The notes beneath the pieces were generated by a model. It worked only from the letters and a program-made list of their open reading frames with translations, did no database searches and was not told where the DNA came from. 64,000 nt of DNA from Amycolatopsis thermophila (GTDB lineage: Bacteria; Actinomycetota; Actinomycetes; Mycobacteriales; Pseudonocardiaceae), in the NCBI RefSeq assembly GCF_030814215.1, contig NZ_JAUSUT010000001.1, positions 2,356,001-2,420,000 on the forward strand, given 5' to 3'. Of the stretch, positions 51,626-60,272 are shown in pieces. The stretch's first letter is position 1. Each line of letters begins with the position of its first letter. The position numbers and the translations under genes were made by a program.

Positions 51626-52676
51626 CGCTCAGCACCGCGCGCGGCGCGCCGGTGTCCTCGCTCGTGCGGATCTCGCCGAGCACCCACGCGGGCACGTGCC
51701 GCGCGGTGAGCACGGCCAGCGCCCGGTCGACGTCCTCCGACCCGACCACCGCGACCATGCCGACGCCCATGTTGAACGTCTTCTCCATCTCGGCCCGCTC
51801 GACCTTGCCGCGCTGCTGGATCAGCGCGAACACCGGCGCCGGCGTCCACGTGCTGCGCTCCAGTTCGGCGCGCAGCCCGGCCGGGATGACCCGCGCCAGA
51901 TTGGCCTCCAGCCCGCCGCCGGTGACGTGGGCGAACGTGCGCACGTCGGCCTCGGCGGCCAGCGCCAGGCAGTCCTTCGCGTAGATCCGCGTCGGCTCGA
52001 GCATCTCCTCGCCGAGGGTGCGGCCGAACTCCTCGACGTGCCCCTCCAGCGGCATCCGCGCGATCTCCAGCAGCACGTGCCGGGCCAGCGAGTAGCCGTT
52101 GGAGTGCAGGCCGGACGCGCCCATGCCGATGACCACGTCACCGGGGCGGACCCGCTCCGGCCCGAGCACCTCGGACGCCTCGACCACGCCGACGCCGGTG
52201 GCGGAGATGTCGTAGTCGTGCTCGCCCATCAGGCCCGGGTGCTCGGCGGTCTCGCCGCCCAGCAGCGCGCACCCGGCCTGGACGCAGCCCTCGGCGATGC
52301 CGGCGACCAGTGCGGCGATCTTCTCCGGGACCACCTTGCCGACGGCGATGTAGTCCTGCAGGAACAGCGGCTCGGCCCCGGTGACCACCAGGTCGTCCAC
52401 GACCATCGCGACCAGGTCGATGCCGACCGTGTCGTGCTTGTCGAGCGCCTGCGCGACGGCGATCTTCGTGCCCACTCCGTCGGTGGAAGAAGCGAGCACC
52501 GGCTCCTTCCACCGGTCCAGCTTGAGCGAGAACAACCCGGCGAAGCCGCCGACCCCGCCCAGCACCTCGGGCCTGCTGGCGCGCTCCGCATGCGGCTTGA
52601 GCAGCTCGACGGCCTGGTCACCGGCCTCGATGTCGACGCCGGCGGCGGCATAGGTGGCGCTGGTGGACTCGCTCAC
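51606..52676 (-). CDS. purM: Phosphoribosylformylglycinamidine cyclo-ligase PurM
   Basis: This 356-residue enzyme makes AIR in the fifth step of purine synthesis. Typical stretches are TYAAAGVDIEAGDQAVELL, SSTDGVGTKIAVAQ, GIDLVAMVVDDLVVTGAEPL, CALLGGETAEHPG and HVTGGGLEANLAR. GTG 52676 has AGGAG about 10 bp upstream; an in-frame GTG at 52709 overlaps the purF stop (GTGA) and would give 367 residues. Either way purF and purM form an operon. Confidence 0.96.
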   Translation of the reverse strand: MSESTSATYAAAGVDIEAGDQAVELLKPHAERASRPEVLGGVGGFAGLFSLKLDRWKEPVLASSTDGVGTKIAVAQALDKHDTVGIDLVAMVVDDLVVTGAEPLFLQDYIAVGKVVPEKIAALVAGIAEGCVQAGCALLGGETAEHPGLMGEHDYDISATGVGVVEASEVLGPERVRPGDVVIGMGASGLHSNGYSLARHVLLEIARMPLEGHVEEFGRTLGEEMLEPTRIYAKDCLALAAEADVRTFAHVTGGGLEANLARVIPAGLRAELERSTWTPAPVFALIQQRGKVERAEMEKTFNMGVGMVAVVGSEDVDRALAVLTARHVPAWVLGEIRTSEDTGAPRAVLSGDHPRF

Positions 52677-52705
52677 GGCAAGCGGACTCCTGAACTCGAC
52701 GGAAC

Positions 52706-54226
52706 TCACGGACGCCGGACGGCATCCTCAGCACCGTACCCGGCCTGGCTGACGGTCCGGGCGCCCGCATCGGCGGAGTCGATGCCTTCGAGGAGGTGCT
52801 TGCCGATCAGGGCGTCGTCGGGCAGCGCGATCGGGTACTGGCCGTCGAAGCAGGCCGAGCACAGCCGCGAACGGGGCTGCTCCGACGCCGCGACCAGGCT
52901 GTCCAGCGAGACGTAGGCCAGCGAGTCCGCGCCGATGAGCCGCCGGATGCCCTCCAGGTCGGCCCCGTTGGCCACCAGTTCGGCGCGCGAGGCGAAGTCG
53001 ATGCCGTAGAAGCACGGCCAGCGCACCGGCGGCGACGCGATCCGGACGTGCACCTCGAGCGCACCGGCCTCCCGCAGCATCCGCACCAGCGCGCGCTGGG
53101 TGTTGCCGCGCACGATGGAGTCGTCGACCACCACCAGCCGCTTGCCGCGGATGACGTCGCGCAGCGGGTTCAGCTTCAGCCGGATGCCCAGCTGGCGGAT
53201 GGTCTGCGAGGGCTGGATGAAGGTGCGGCCGACGTAGCCGTTCTTGACCAGGCCCTGGCCGTACGGGATGCCGCTCTCCTGGGCGTACCCGATCGCCGCG
53301 GGTGTGCCCGACTCGGGAACCGGGATGACCAGGTCGGCCTCGACGGGGTTCTCCTGGGCCAGCCGCTTGCCGATCGCGACGCGGGTGGCGTGCACGCTCC
53401 GGCCGGCGATCGAGGTGTCCGGCCGGGCCAGGTAGACGTACTCGAAGACGCAGCCCTTGGGCTCCGGGTTGGCGAAGCGCGAGGACCGCAGGCCCTCGGC
53501 GTCGATCGCGATCAGCTCGCCCGGCTCGACCTCGCGGACGAACGACGCGCCCACGATGTCCAGCGCCGCGGTCTCGCTGGCGACCACCCAGCCGCGCTCG
53601 AGACGGCCGAGCACCAGCGGGCGCACGCCGTGCGGGTCGCGGGCCGCGTATAGGGTCGATTCGTCGGCGAAGACCAGGCAGAACGCGCCGCGCAGGGTGG
53701 GCAGCAGCTCCAGGGCGGCCGCCTCGGTGCCGCGGTCCGCGGCGGCGTCCGCGAGCAGTCCGACGACCAGGTCGGAGTCGCTGGAGGAGCCGGTCAGGTC
53801 GCGGTGCGGCTTGAGGCCGGCCGCGCGGGTGCGGTCCCGCAGCTCGGCGGTGTTGACCAGGTTGCCGTTGTGGGCGAACGAGATACCGCTGCCGGTCGCC
53901 GTGTGGCGGAACATCGGCTGGGCGTTCTCCCAGGTCGAGGACCCGGTGGTGGAGTAACGGCAGTGCCCGACGGCGATGTGCCCCTGCAGCGAGGAGAGCA
54001 CCTGCTCGTCGAACACCTGGCTGACCAGGCCGAGGTCCTTGAAGACCACGATCTGCTTGCCGTCCGAGACGGAGATGCCGGCGGCTTCTTGCCCTCGGTG
54101 CTGGAGCGCGTACAGGCCGTAGTAGGCCATCTTCGCGACTTCTTCACCGGGGGCCCAGACACCGAAGACCCCGCACTCTTCTCGCGGTTCGCGTTCGGGC
54201 TGGTCGTCGATGTGGTCGGACACCAC
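52706..54226 (-). CDS. purF: Amidophosphoribosyltransferase PurF
   Basis: This 506-residue enzyme starts purine synthesis from PRPP and glutamine. A short propeptide precedes the N-terminal nucleophile Cys in REECGVFGVWAPG. The PRPP loop is VVVDDSIVRGNTQRA. Four cysteines in KGCVFEYVYL, RWPCFYGID and SRLCSACFDG fit the iron-sulfur site of Bacillus-type PurF. GTG 54226 has GGGAG 7 bp upstream. Confidence 0.97.
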   Translation of the reverse strand: MVSDHIDDQPEREPREECGVFGVWAPGEEVAKMAYYGLYALQHRGQEAAGISVSDGKQIVVFKDLGLVSQVFDEQVLSSLQGHIAVGHCRYSTTGSSTWENAQPMFRHTATGSGISFAHNGNLVNTAELRDRTRAAGLKPHRDLTGSSSDSDLVVGLLADAAADRGTEAAALELLPTLRGAFCLVFADESTLYAARDPHGVRPLVLGRLERGWVVASETAALDIVGASFVREVEPGELIAIDAEGLRSSRFANPEPKGCVFEYVYLARPDTSIAGRSVHATRVAIGKRLAQENPVEADLVIPVPESGTPAAIGYAQESGIPYGQGLVKNGYVGRTFIQPSQTIRQLGIRLKLNPLRDVIRGKRLVVVDDSIVRGNTQRALVRMLREAGALEVHVRIASPPVRWPCFYGIDFASRAELVANGADLEGIRRLIGADSLAYVSLDSLVAASEQPRSRLCSACFDGQYPIALPDDALIGKHLLEGIDSADAGARTVSQAGYGAEDAVRRP

Positions 54227-54262
54227 GAAAGTGCTCCCTGGAGACGAGGGCAGGCCTACTCA

Positions 54263-54268
54263 AGTGTA
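54263..54268 (-). promoter_or_regulatory. Putative -10 box of the purF promoter
   Basis: TACACT on the minus strand about 37 bp before the purF start, leaving a leader that includes the GGGAG ribosome site. Confidence 0.35.
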
Positions 54269-54354
54269 GGTCGTGGACGATCGAAGTGACGCCCCGTGGC
54301 CAGTGGCGCTGGCCACTGGCCACGGGGCGCCGACTCCCCCTCGTGGGAGTGGCT

Positions 54355-54750
54355 TCAACTCGCGGCGAGCCAGGTCGCGCGGCCGGCGCCCGTGGCCACC
54401 CAGCACCCACCGCGCTTGGGGGCGTTCTCGCCGGGGGTGGCCTCGTCGTCGGGCAGGGCCAGCAGCTCGTCCAGCACCGCCCCGGCCGCGCCGGAGGTGC
54501 GCCACAGCACGGTGCGGGGCGCGAGGATGTCGTCCTCGTCGCCGGGCATGCGGGTGGCGACCACGTCGTCCTCGGCGTTGAGCCGGACCACGTCGATGAC
54601 CGCGTCGTGCGCGCGGACGCCGACCACCGCGATCACGGCGCCCTTGGCGTCGCGGGGGTGCACGAACTGGTAGCCGCGGGTGATGAGGTCCTGCAGCCGG
54701 TCGTCGATCGTCCGGCTGTCGCGGGCGCGGGCGGTGTCAGTTGAGGACAT
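54355..54750 (-). CDS. Conserved actinobacterial protein of unknown function
   Basis: This 131-residue protein starts SSTDTARARDSRTIDDRLQD after the Met and has no signal or membrane segment. It looks like one alpha/beta domain: RGYQFVHPRDAKGAVIAVVG, then DAVIDVVRLNAEDDVVATRM and a Trp/Gly-rich C-terminus. Its start overlaps the end of the DUF397 gene by 14 bp, so the two are translationally coupled. I do not recognise the family. ATG 54753 is one codon upstream. Confidence 0.7.
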   Translation of the reverse strand: MSSTDTARARDSRTIDDRLQDLITRGYQFVHPRDAKGAVIAVVGVRAHDAVIDVVRLNAEDDVVATRMPGDEDDILAPRTVLWRTSGAAGAVLDELLALPDDEATPGENAPKRGGCWVATGAGRATWLAAS

Positions 54751-54976
54751 CATCGAACTCGCCGTCCTTCGCACCCGCGAGGAAGGCGACCATCTCGTCG
54801 CGGGTGTAGATGAGTGCTGGCCCTTCGGGGAAGCGGGAGTTTCTGACGGCGTACTCGTCCGTGGACAGGCGGGTGAACTCGACGCAGTTGCCCTGCGCGC
54901 CGCTGCGCGAGCTCTTGCGCCAGGTGGCGCCCGTGAGGGCCCCCGCGGGCATACCGTTCACGAACTGCTCAGCCAT
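54737..54976 (-). CDS. DUF397 domain protein
   Basis: This 79-residue protein matches DUF397: ALTGATWRKSSRSGAQGNCV, then RFPEGPALIYTRDEMVAFLA. DUF397 proteins are encoded next to XRE/DUF5753 regulators in many actinobacteria, where the pair (as in the WhiJ system) controls development or stress responses, perhaps like a toxin-antitoxin set. Palindromic repeats lie just upstream. Confidence 0.9.
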   Translation of the reverse strand: MAEQFVNGMPAGALTGATWRKSSRSGAQGNCVEFTRLSTDEYAVRNSRFPEGPALIYTRDEMVAFLAGAKDGEFDDVLN

Positions 54977-54998
54977 ACTTCCCCAACCTTCCGGGTCA

Positions 54999-55085
54999 GT
55001 GCATCTGCGTGGTGCAGATGCACGTGCACTGGCTTGGTAGCGGTCAAATTACCACTCGGGACTGCACGCGTAAATGCACGTGCAT
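54999..55085. promoter_or_regulatory. Repeated palindromes upstream of the DUF397 gene
   Basis: The 224-bp gap between the XRE and DUF397 genes holds GTGCATCTGC-N5-GCAGATGCAC (54999-55023) and two exact copies of TGCACGTGCA (55019-55028 and 55075-55084; the second extended to ATGCACGTGCAT). TAAATGCAC (55071-55079) recurs inverted (GTGCATTTA, 56153-56161) before the XRE gene. These are probable operators of the XRE regulator. Confidence 0.6.
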
Positions 55086-55200
55086 CCCGCAGGGTAATCC
55101 CAGCTCGGACGGTAAGGAATGGCGCGGGGTAGGTAATTCGATCGGGTGACAAAACTGGCCTAGTTGGCCCGGTTCAACTACCGGTTGTCACCCATTTCGT

Positions 55201-56082
55201 CTAAAGCTCGGCGCGCTTCTTGAGCAGCATCTGACGCGTCCGGTCCGGAGTTTCCGCGTCGACGGTCAGCCGGTCGAACGCGCGGCCGTAGACCTCCAGG
55301 TCTTCCGGCCGCTCCAGGTAGTACGCGCCGTTGAGGTGCTCGACGTAAGCGATGTTCGGCAGGTCCGGCTCGGCGAACTGGAGCAGCGAGAAGGCGCTTT
55401 CCGCGGCGAACCCGCTCATGTCGAACGGGATGACCTGGATCGCGACGGTGGGCAGCTCGGTCAGCTCCAGCAGGTGGTCGATCTGCTCCCGGAGGACGGC
55501 CGCGCCGCCGAACGGGCGCTCCAGCACCGCTTCGTCGAGGACCGCCCACAGCCGCGGCGGTTTCGGGCCGTTGAGCAGCTTCTGGCGCCGCATCCGCAGG
55601 CCGACCTTGCGTTCCACGCCCTCGTCGTCCTTGCGGTCGGCGTCGCCGTGGCTGATCACCGCGCGGGCGTAGCGCTCGGTCTGCAGCAGGCCGGGGACGA
55701 ACATCAGCTCGTAGGTGCGGATGCGGGAAGCCGCCTCCTCCAGACCGATGTAGTTGTCGAACCAGCTGGGCACGAGGTCGTTGTAGGGGTGCCACCAGCC
55801 GGGCTGGTTGGACTCCTTGACCATCTGCACGGCCCAGTCCCGCTCGGTCGCGTCGTGGACGCCGTACATGGTCAGCAGGTCGGTGACGTCGCGTTCCTTG
55901 AAGCCGACCCGGCCGAGCTCCATCCGGCTGATCTTCGACTCCGACGCCCGGATCTCCCACGCCGCACTGGCGCGCGAGATGCCGGCGCGTTCCCGCAGCC
56001 GGCGCAGCTGGGTACCCAGGATCATCCGGCGAGCCGTGGGGCCGGTGCCCTGGTCGGAGCCGGGGAGGTCGACGGGAGCCAT
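55201..56082 (-). CDS. XRE regulator with DUF5753 domain (WhiJ-like)
   Basis: This 293-residue regulator has an N-terminal HTH (LGTQLRRLRERAGISRASAA, then IRASESKISRMELGRVGFKE) and the large C-terminal DUF5753 domain (MFVPGLLQTERYARAVI and later VIPFDMSGFAAESAFSLLQF). It pairs with the DUF397 gene. ATG 56082 lies 6 bp after GGAAGGG. WhiJ-like proteins repress developmental or secondary-metabolism genes; its targets here are probably this locus itself. Confidence 0.9.
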   Translation of the reverse strand: MAPVDLPGSDQGTGPTARRMILGTQLRRLRERAGISRASAAWEIRASESKISRMELGRVGFKERDVTDLLTMYGVHDATERDWAVQMVKESNQPGWWHPYNDLVPSWFDNYIGLEEAASRIRTYELMFVPGLLQTERYARAVISHGDADRKDDEGVERKVGLRMRRQKLLNGPKPPRLWAVLDEAVLERPFGGAAVLREQIDHLLELTELPTVAIQVIPFDMSGFAAESAFSLLQFAEPDLPNIAYVEHLNGAYYLERPEDLEVYGRAFDRLTVDAETPDRTRQMLLKKRAEL

Positions 56083-56232
56083 CAAGGACCCTTCCTCGCG
56101 GAAATCACCAGCCATCCAACTTACATCGCGGTAGGACGCAGTCAAGAGCGGTGTGCATTTACCTGCCGCGGTGGTGCCCCTACCCTACGTGGGTCCCGCA
56201 GTTCCTTCGTTCCGATCGCCCGGGAGATCGCG

Positions 56233-57066
56233 ATGACCGGTGCCACCGCTCCCTATCCGAGTGCTGTCCCCGTGGGTGTGGACCCGACCAGGGCGAGCAT
56301 CGCCCGCGTGTACGACGCCGCGCTCAACGGCAAGGACAACTACGAGATCGACCGCCAGGTGCTGGCCCAGGTCCGGACCGTGGCGCCGCAGGTGAACGAC
56401 CTGGCGTGGGCCAACCGGGACTTCCTGATCCGCTCCTGCCGGTTCCTGGCCATCCAGGCCGGTATCGACCAGTTCCTCGACCTCGGCTCGGGCCTGCCGA
56501 CGGCGGAGAACACCCACCAGGTCGTGCAGCGGGTCAACCCCGAGGCCAAGGTCCTCTACGTCGACAACGACCCGGTGGTGCTCGCGCACGGCCGCGCGCT
56601 GCTCGAGGAGAACGAGCGCACCCACTTCGTCGCGGCGGACATCTTCCAGCCGGACGAGATCCTCGGGCACCCGGAGATCCGCGATTTCCTCGACTTCGAG
56701 CGGCCGATCGCGATCCTGCACGTCGGCACCTGGCACCACTACCTGGGCGACGACGGCGGCGACAAGATGGCCGCCTACGTCGACGCCGTCGTGCCGGGCT
56801 CCTACGTCACCATCGCGCACTTCTTCGACCCGGAGACCCCGGAGCACAGCGAGCTGGCCCGCAAGATGGAGGACAAGTTCGTCCACAGCCCGATGGGCAG
56901 CGGCAAGTTCCGGACGCGGGAGCAGATCCAGGCCCTGTTCCCGGGCCTGGAGATGGTCGAACCGGGACTGGTCCTGTGCGACGACTGGTGGCCGGACGGC
57001 CCGCGGCTCCAGCCCCTCAACCTCGTCCGCCAGTGCATCGTGGGCGGCGTCGGCCGGAAACCCTAG
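56233..57066 (+). CDS. SAM-dependent methyltransferase, PF04672 (DUF574) family
   Basis: This 277-residue protein is a paralogue of the enzyme at 5503-6336, with the same length and landmarks: [40 protein letters not shown] and [20 protein letters not shown], ending GGVGRKP. Substrate unknown. It is divergent from the XRE/DUF5753 regulator, a common arrangement, so that regulator may control it. Its stop overlaps that of the convergent gene by a few bases. Confidence 0.88.
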   Translation: MTGATAPYPSAVPVGVDPTRASIARVYDAALNGKDNYEIDRQVLAQVRTVAPQVNDLAWANRDFLIRSCRFLAIQAGIDQFLDLGSGLPTAENTHQVVQRVNPEAKVLYVDNDPVVLAHGRALLEENERTHFVAADIFQPDEILGHPEIRDFLDFERPIAILHVGTWHHYLGDDGGDKMAAYVDAVVPGSYVTIAHFFDPETPEHSELARKMEDKFVHSPMGSGKFRTREQIQALFPGLEMVEPGLVLCDDWWPDGPRLQPLNLVRQCIVGGVGRKP

Positions 57067-57443
57067 AGCCGCACGATCGGCAGCCAGTGCGCGAGGTCGG
57101 CCCGGGTCCCGGACGCGGTGACCCGGCCCTCCCGCACCGCGTCCGTCCATTCCAGACGGCCGGTGGCCAGCTCGAGCCAGGTGCGCGGGTCGGTCTCGAC
57201 CACGTTCGGCGGCGTGCCGCGGGTGTGCCGCGGGCCCTCGACGCACTGCACGGCCGCGAACGGCGGCACCCGCACCTCGACGCTGCGGCCGGGTGCGTCC
57301 TGGGCCAGCGTGCGCAGGCTCAACCGCACTGCCGCGGCCAGCTCGGGGCGGGCCGGCTGCTCGGCTTCTCCGCTCAACCAAGCGGAAACGGCCTGCAGTG
57401 CTCTCCTCAACTCGGCGGGGTCAACCGGACGCGGTGCGGGCAT
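57063..57443 (-). CDS. SCP-like (sterol carrier family) small protein
   Basis: This 126-residue protein starts [20 protein letters not shown] and has a compact SCP-like/MDMPI-C-like core ([40 protein letters not shown]). The counterpart near mycobacterial purF is Rv0807-type. The D-P-R-T-W-L-x-L pattern is typical of bacterial SCP orthologues. Function unknown. ATG 57443 lies 6 bp after TACTGT (57450-57455, minus strand), so it is probably leaderless. Confidence 0.75.
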   Translation of the reverse strand: MPAPRPVDPAELRRALQAVSAWLSGEAEQPARPELAAAVRLSLRTLAQDAPGRSVEVRVPPFAAVQCVEGPRHTRGTPPNVVETDPRTWLELATGRLEWTDAVREGRVTASGTRADLAHWLPIVRL

Positions 57444-57449
57444 GATCAG

Positions 57450-57455
57450 ACAGTA
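57450..57455 (-). promoter_or_regulatory. -10 box of a leaderless promoter (SCP-like gene)
   Basis: TACTGT on the minus strand, 6 bp before ATG 57443. A TAGAGT box on the opposite strand (57454-57459) overlaps it. Confidence 0.45.
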
Positions 57456-57508
57456 GAGTGCACGGGAGCACACCGAGCACGGCGACGCGGAAAAACGGGG
57501 TTCGCACC

Positions 57509-58132
57509 ATGGCGCAGCGGGACGAAGCGGATCGGCTCGTACCCAAGTCTCTGCCCGAGCACAAGCCGGGCAAGCCCAAGATCACCGAGGAGATGCGCGC
57601 CAACGCCAGGGCGAACCCGAACAGCTGGCTCTACGTGATCGACGAGGCGTTCGACCCCAACGGGCCGGTGCCCTCGTGGGCGGTCGTCGGCGCGTACCCG
57701 GTGAACAGCAGCGGCAACATCGTCGAGGACTTCCACCCCAACGACCGCTACCGCCCCTCGCCCAAGGCGCTGGGGTTCCCGGAGCCGTCCAACGACCTCG
57801 AACGCCTGCTGCAGCTGGTCCGGACCAACCACCGGCCGGCCACCGACCTGCCGCCGGTGATCCTCGACGCGACCCTGTTCGTCTACGCGCTGGCCCCCAT
57901 GCAACGCACCGTCATCGGGTTCCACAACACCGACGGGCGCGTCCTCGTGCCGGCCTACACGTCGAAGTCGCTGGTCCCGCCGGAGTGGCCGCACGCGCGG
58001 GCCGTGCTGGGCCGGGACATGGTGCCGCTGCTGGCCGGGCACGCGGTGGCGATCAACCCGCACGACGTGGTGACCGCCGTCGTACCCGCCGAGCACCTCG
58101 TGGCGGCGCTCGAGCGGGAGCAAAAAGACTAA
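57509..58132 (+). CDS. Type VII secretion system-associated protein
   Basis: This 207-residue protein matches actinobacterial proteins annotated as T7SS-associated: [60 protein letters not shown] and the C-terminal [20 protein letters not shown]. There is no signal peptide or membrane segment. No ESX core gene (eccC, WXG100) is in the window, so its link to secretion is by family only. ATG 57509 has no good ribosome site; GTG 57458 is in frame upstream. Confidence 0.72.
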   Translation: MAQRDEADRLVPKSLPEHKPGKPKITEEMRANARANPNSWLYVIDEAFDPNGPVPSWAVVGAYPVNSSGNIVEDFHPNDRYRPSPKALGFPEPSNDLERLLQLVRTNHRPATDLPPVILDATLFVYALAPMQRTVIGFHNTDGRVLVPAYTSKSLVPPEWPHARAVLGRDMVPLLAGHAVAINPHDVVTAVVPAEHLVAALEREQKD

Positions 58133-58238
58133 ACATTCCGCGCGGCGAAGCCAGTCACATCACGCTTTCGAGGTAAGTCGACTCGCAAAAAGCGCTCCAT
58201 AGAGGCATCGTGACGACCATCGGAGGATGGGAGTCGCC

Positions 58239-59063
58239 GTGGCATTGTGGAGTTCGAAACTGCGCCTGGGCACGCTGCTCGTGTCCGTCGCACTGGGGAC
58301 GACGGCCGTGTGCGGGGCGGCGGTTCCGACCGCCGCGTCCACACCGGACTACTCGAAGGCGGACGGCACGTTCGCCGGCTCGCAGATCGTCGCCAACGAG
58401 GGCAAGGGGGACGTGCCCCGGTTCACCGCCGACGCCGGCGCGCTGGGTCACGACGTCAGCGGTCACCAGGGGGACGTGCACTGGCCGGGCGCCTGGGGGG
58501 CGGGCGGCCGGTTCGTCTACGTCAAGGCCACCGAGGGCACCGGATACACCAACCCGCGTTTCACCCAGCAGTACAACGGTTCCTACCACATCGGGATGAT
58601 CCGCGGGGCCTACCACTTCGCGCGCCCGGACGTCTCCAGCGGCCGCACGCAGGCCGAGTACTTCCTCGCGCACGGGGGTGGCTGGTCGGCCGACGGCAAG
58701 ACTCTGCCCGGGGCCCTGGACGTGGAGTACAACCCCTACGGCGATGCCTGTTACGGGCTGGACGCGGCGAAGATGGGCGACTGGATCAAGGACTTCTCCG
58801 AGACCTACCGCGCCCGCACCGGCCGCTACCCGGTCATCTACACCTCGACGAACTGGTGGAACCGGTGCACCGGGAACAACGCGGGGTTCGCGCAGAACAA
58901 TCCCCTGTGGATAGCGCGGTACCAGCCCACGGTCGGCCCGCTGCCCGCCGGGTGGACGCGTCAGTTCATCTGGCAGTTCGCCGATTCCGGCGCGTTGCCG
59001 GGTGACCAGAACCTGTTCAACGGTCCGCTCGACCAGGTCAGGAATTTCGCGTCGAACAACTGA
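58239..59063 (+). CDS. Secreted GH25 muramidase (lysozyme)
   Basis: This 274-residue precursor has a signal peptide (KLRLGTLLVSVALGTTAVCG) and a GH25 (Cellosyl-type) domain. The catalytic pair is Asp in GHDVSGHQGDVHW and Asp/Glu in LDVEYNPYGDACYG; other landmarks are YVKATEGTGYTNPRF, RGAYHFARPD and IWQFADSG. It cleaves the muramic acid-glucosamine bond. GTG 58239 is chosen for the GGGAG 5 bp upstream; ATG 58227 is in frame but directly abuts GGAGG. It is the first of two tandem paralogues. Confidence 0.9.
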   Translation: MALWSSKLRLGTLLVSVALGTTAVCGAAVPTAASTPDYSKADGTFAGSQIVANEGKGDVPRFTADAGALGHDVSGHQGDVHWPGAWGAGGRFVYVKATEGTGYTNPRFTQQYNGSYHIGMIRGAYHFARPDVSSGRTQAEYFLAHGGGWSADGKTLPGALDVEYNPYGDACYGLDAAKMGDWIKDFSETYRARTGRYPVIYTSTNWWNRCTGNNAGFAQNNPLWIARYQPTVGPLPAGWTRQFIWQFADSGALPGDQNLFNGPLDQVRNFASNN

Positions 59064-59251
59064 CGTCGTAATCCGGTCGAGTTACGACGAAAGTCGGTCC
59101 GTACTCGGCGACAGCGCCACTCACCCACCCGTCATCGGAAATTCACGGGATTTGGTGACAAGGCGCTCGGTCGTCATCAAGAATCGGCGCCTGGGCGGTC
59201 TCCCTGCACACACCGGCCGCCCTTCGCGAGGGCAATGGAAAGGACTCCGCA

Positions 59252-60106
59252 ATGTCTGCTCCACGCAAGAGATGGCGGCGGCTCGCCACGTCCGCCGCCG
59301 CCGCGTCGGTCGCCGCGCTCGTGCTCGGCACCCTGACCCCGGCCGCCGCGGCTCCCGCGGCCGCAACGCCGGTGGACGACTACGTCGCTCGTTACGATCA
59401 CCCGATGGGTTCGCAGATCAAGCGCGTCGAGGGGGACCGGTCGACGCCGGAGACGCAGTCCGTCGCCGCCGGGAACTACACCGCGGACGCCGAGGTCCAG
59501 GGCATCGACGTCAGCGGCCACCAGGGCAACGTGGACTGGGCGACCCACTGGGGCCAGGGGAAGCGCTTCGCCTATGTGAAGGCGACCGAGGGCACCTACT
59601 ACACCAACCCCTATTTCGCGCAGCAGTACAACGGCTCGTACGACATCGGTATGATCCGGGGCGCCTACCACTTCGCGACCCCGGACACCACCTCCGGAGC
59701 CGCGCAGGCCGACTACTTCGTCGACCACGGCGGCGGCTGGTCGGCCGACGGCAAGACGCTGCCGGGCGCGGTGGACATGGAGTACAACCCGTACGGCGCA
59801 ACCTGTTACGGGTTGTCCAAGAGCGCGATGACCGCGTGGATCAAGGACTTCAGCGACACCTACCACGCCCGCACCGGTCGCTACCCGGTGATCTACACGA
59901 GCGCGAACTGGTGGAGCCAGTGCGTCGACGGCGCGTTCGCCTCGACGAACGCGCTGTGGATCGCCCGGTACGCCTCCACCGTGGGCGCGTTGCCGTACAA
60001 CTGGGGCATCCACACGTTCTGGCAGTACTCGTCGACACCGATCGACCAGAACGTGTTCAACGGCGCTTACGACCGGCTGCAGGTGATGGCCACGTCGCGG
60101 GACTGA
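59252..60106 (+). CDS. Secreted GH25 muramidase (lysozyme), tandem paralogue
   Basis: This 284-residue precursor has a signal peptide ending near AAAAP and a mature N-terminal extension of about 50 residues before the GH25 domain. Catalytic residues lie in GIDVSGHQGNVDW and VDMEYNPYGATCYG; other landmarks match the upstream copy (YVKATEGTYYTNPYF, RGAYHFATPD, FWQYSS). ATG 59252 follows AAAGGA. It is separated from the first copy by 188 bp, so it may have its own promoter. It could act on self or competing cell walls. Confidence 0.9.
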   Translation: MSAPRKRWRRLATSAAAASVAALVLGTLTPAAAAPAAATPVDDYVARYDHPMGSQIKRVEGDRSTPETQSVAAGNYTADAEVQGIDVSGHQGNVDWATHWGQGKRFAYVKATEGTYYTNPYFAQQYNGSYDIGMIRGAYHFATPDTTSGAAQADYFVDHGGGWSADGKTLPGAVDMEYNPYGATCYGLSKSAMTAWIKDFSDTYHARTGRYPVIYTSANWWSQCVDGAFASTNALWIARYASTVGALPYNWGIHTFWQYSSTPIDQNVFNGAYDRLQVMATSRD

Positions 60107-60272
60107 CCGCGGACGGCGGCTCCCGCGCCGGGGTGTGGGGGAACCTCCTTCGCGTTTGTCCGGGTCGCCAGGCAGAATGCCGGTGATCAGTTGCGATGTC
60201 CGGGCATGGGGGAACCAGGTTCGGCGTCGATGCGTCCGAGCAGGGCGTAGCGATCCAGGAAGGGCGACGTCG

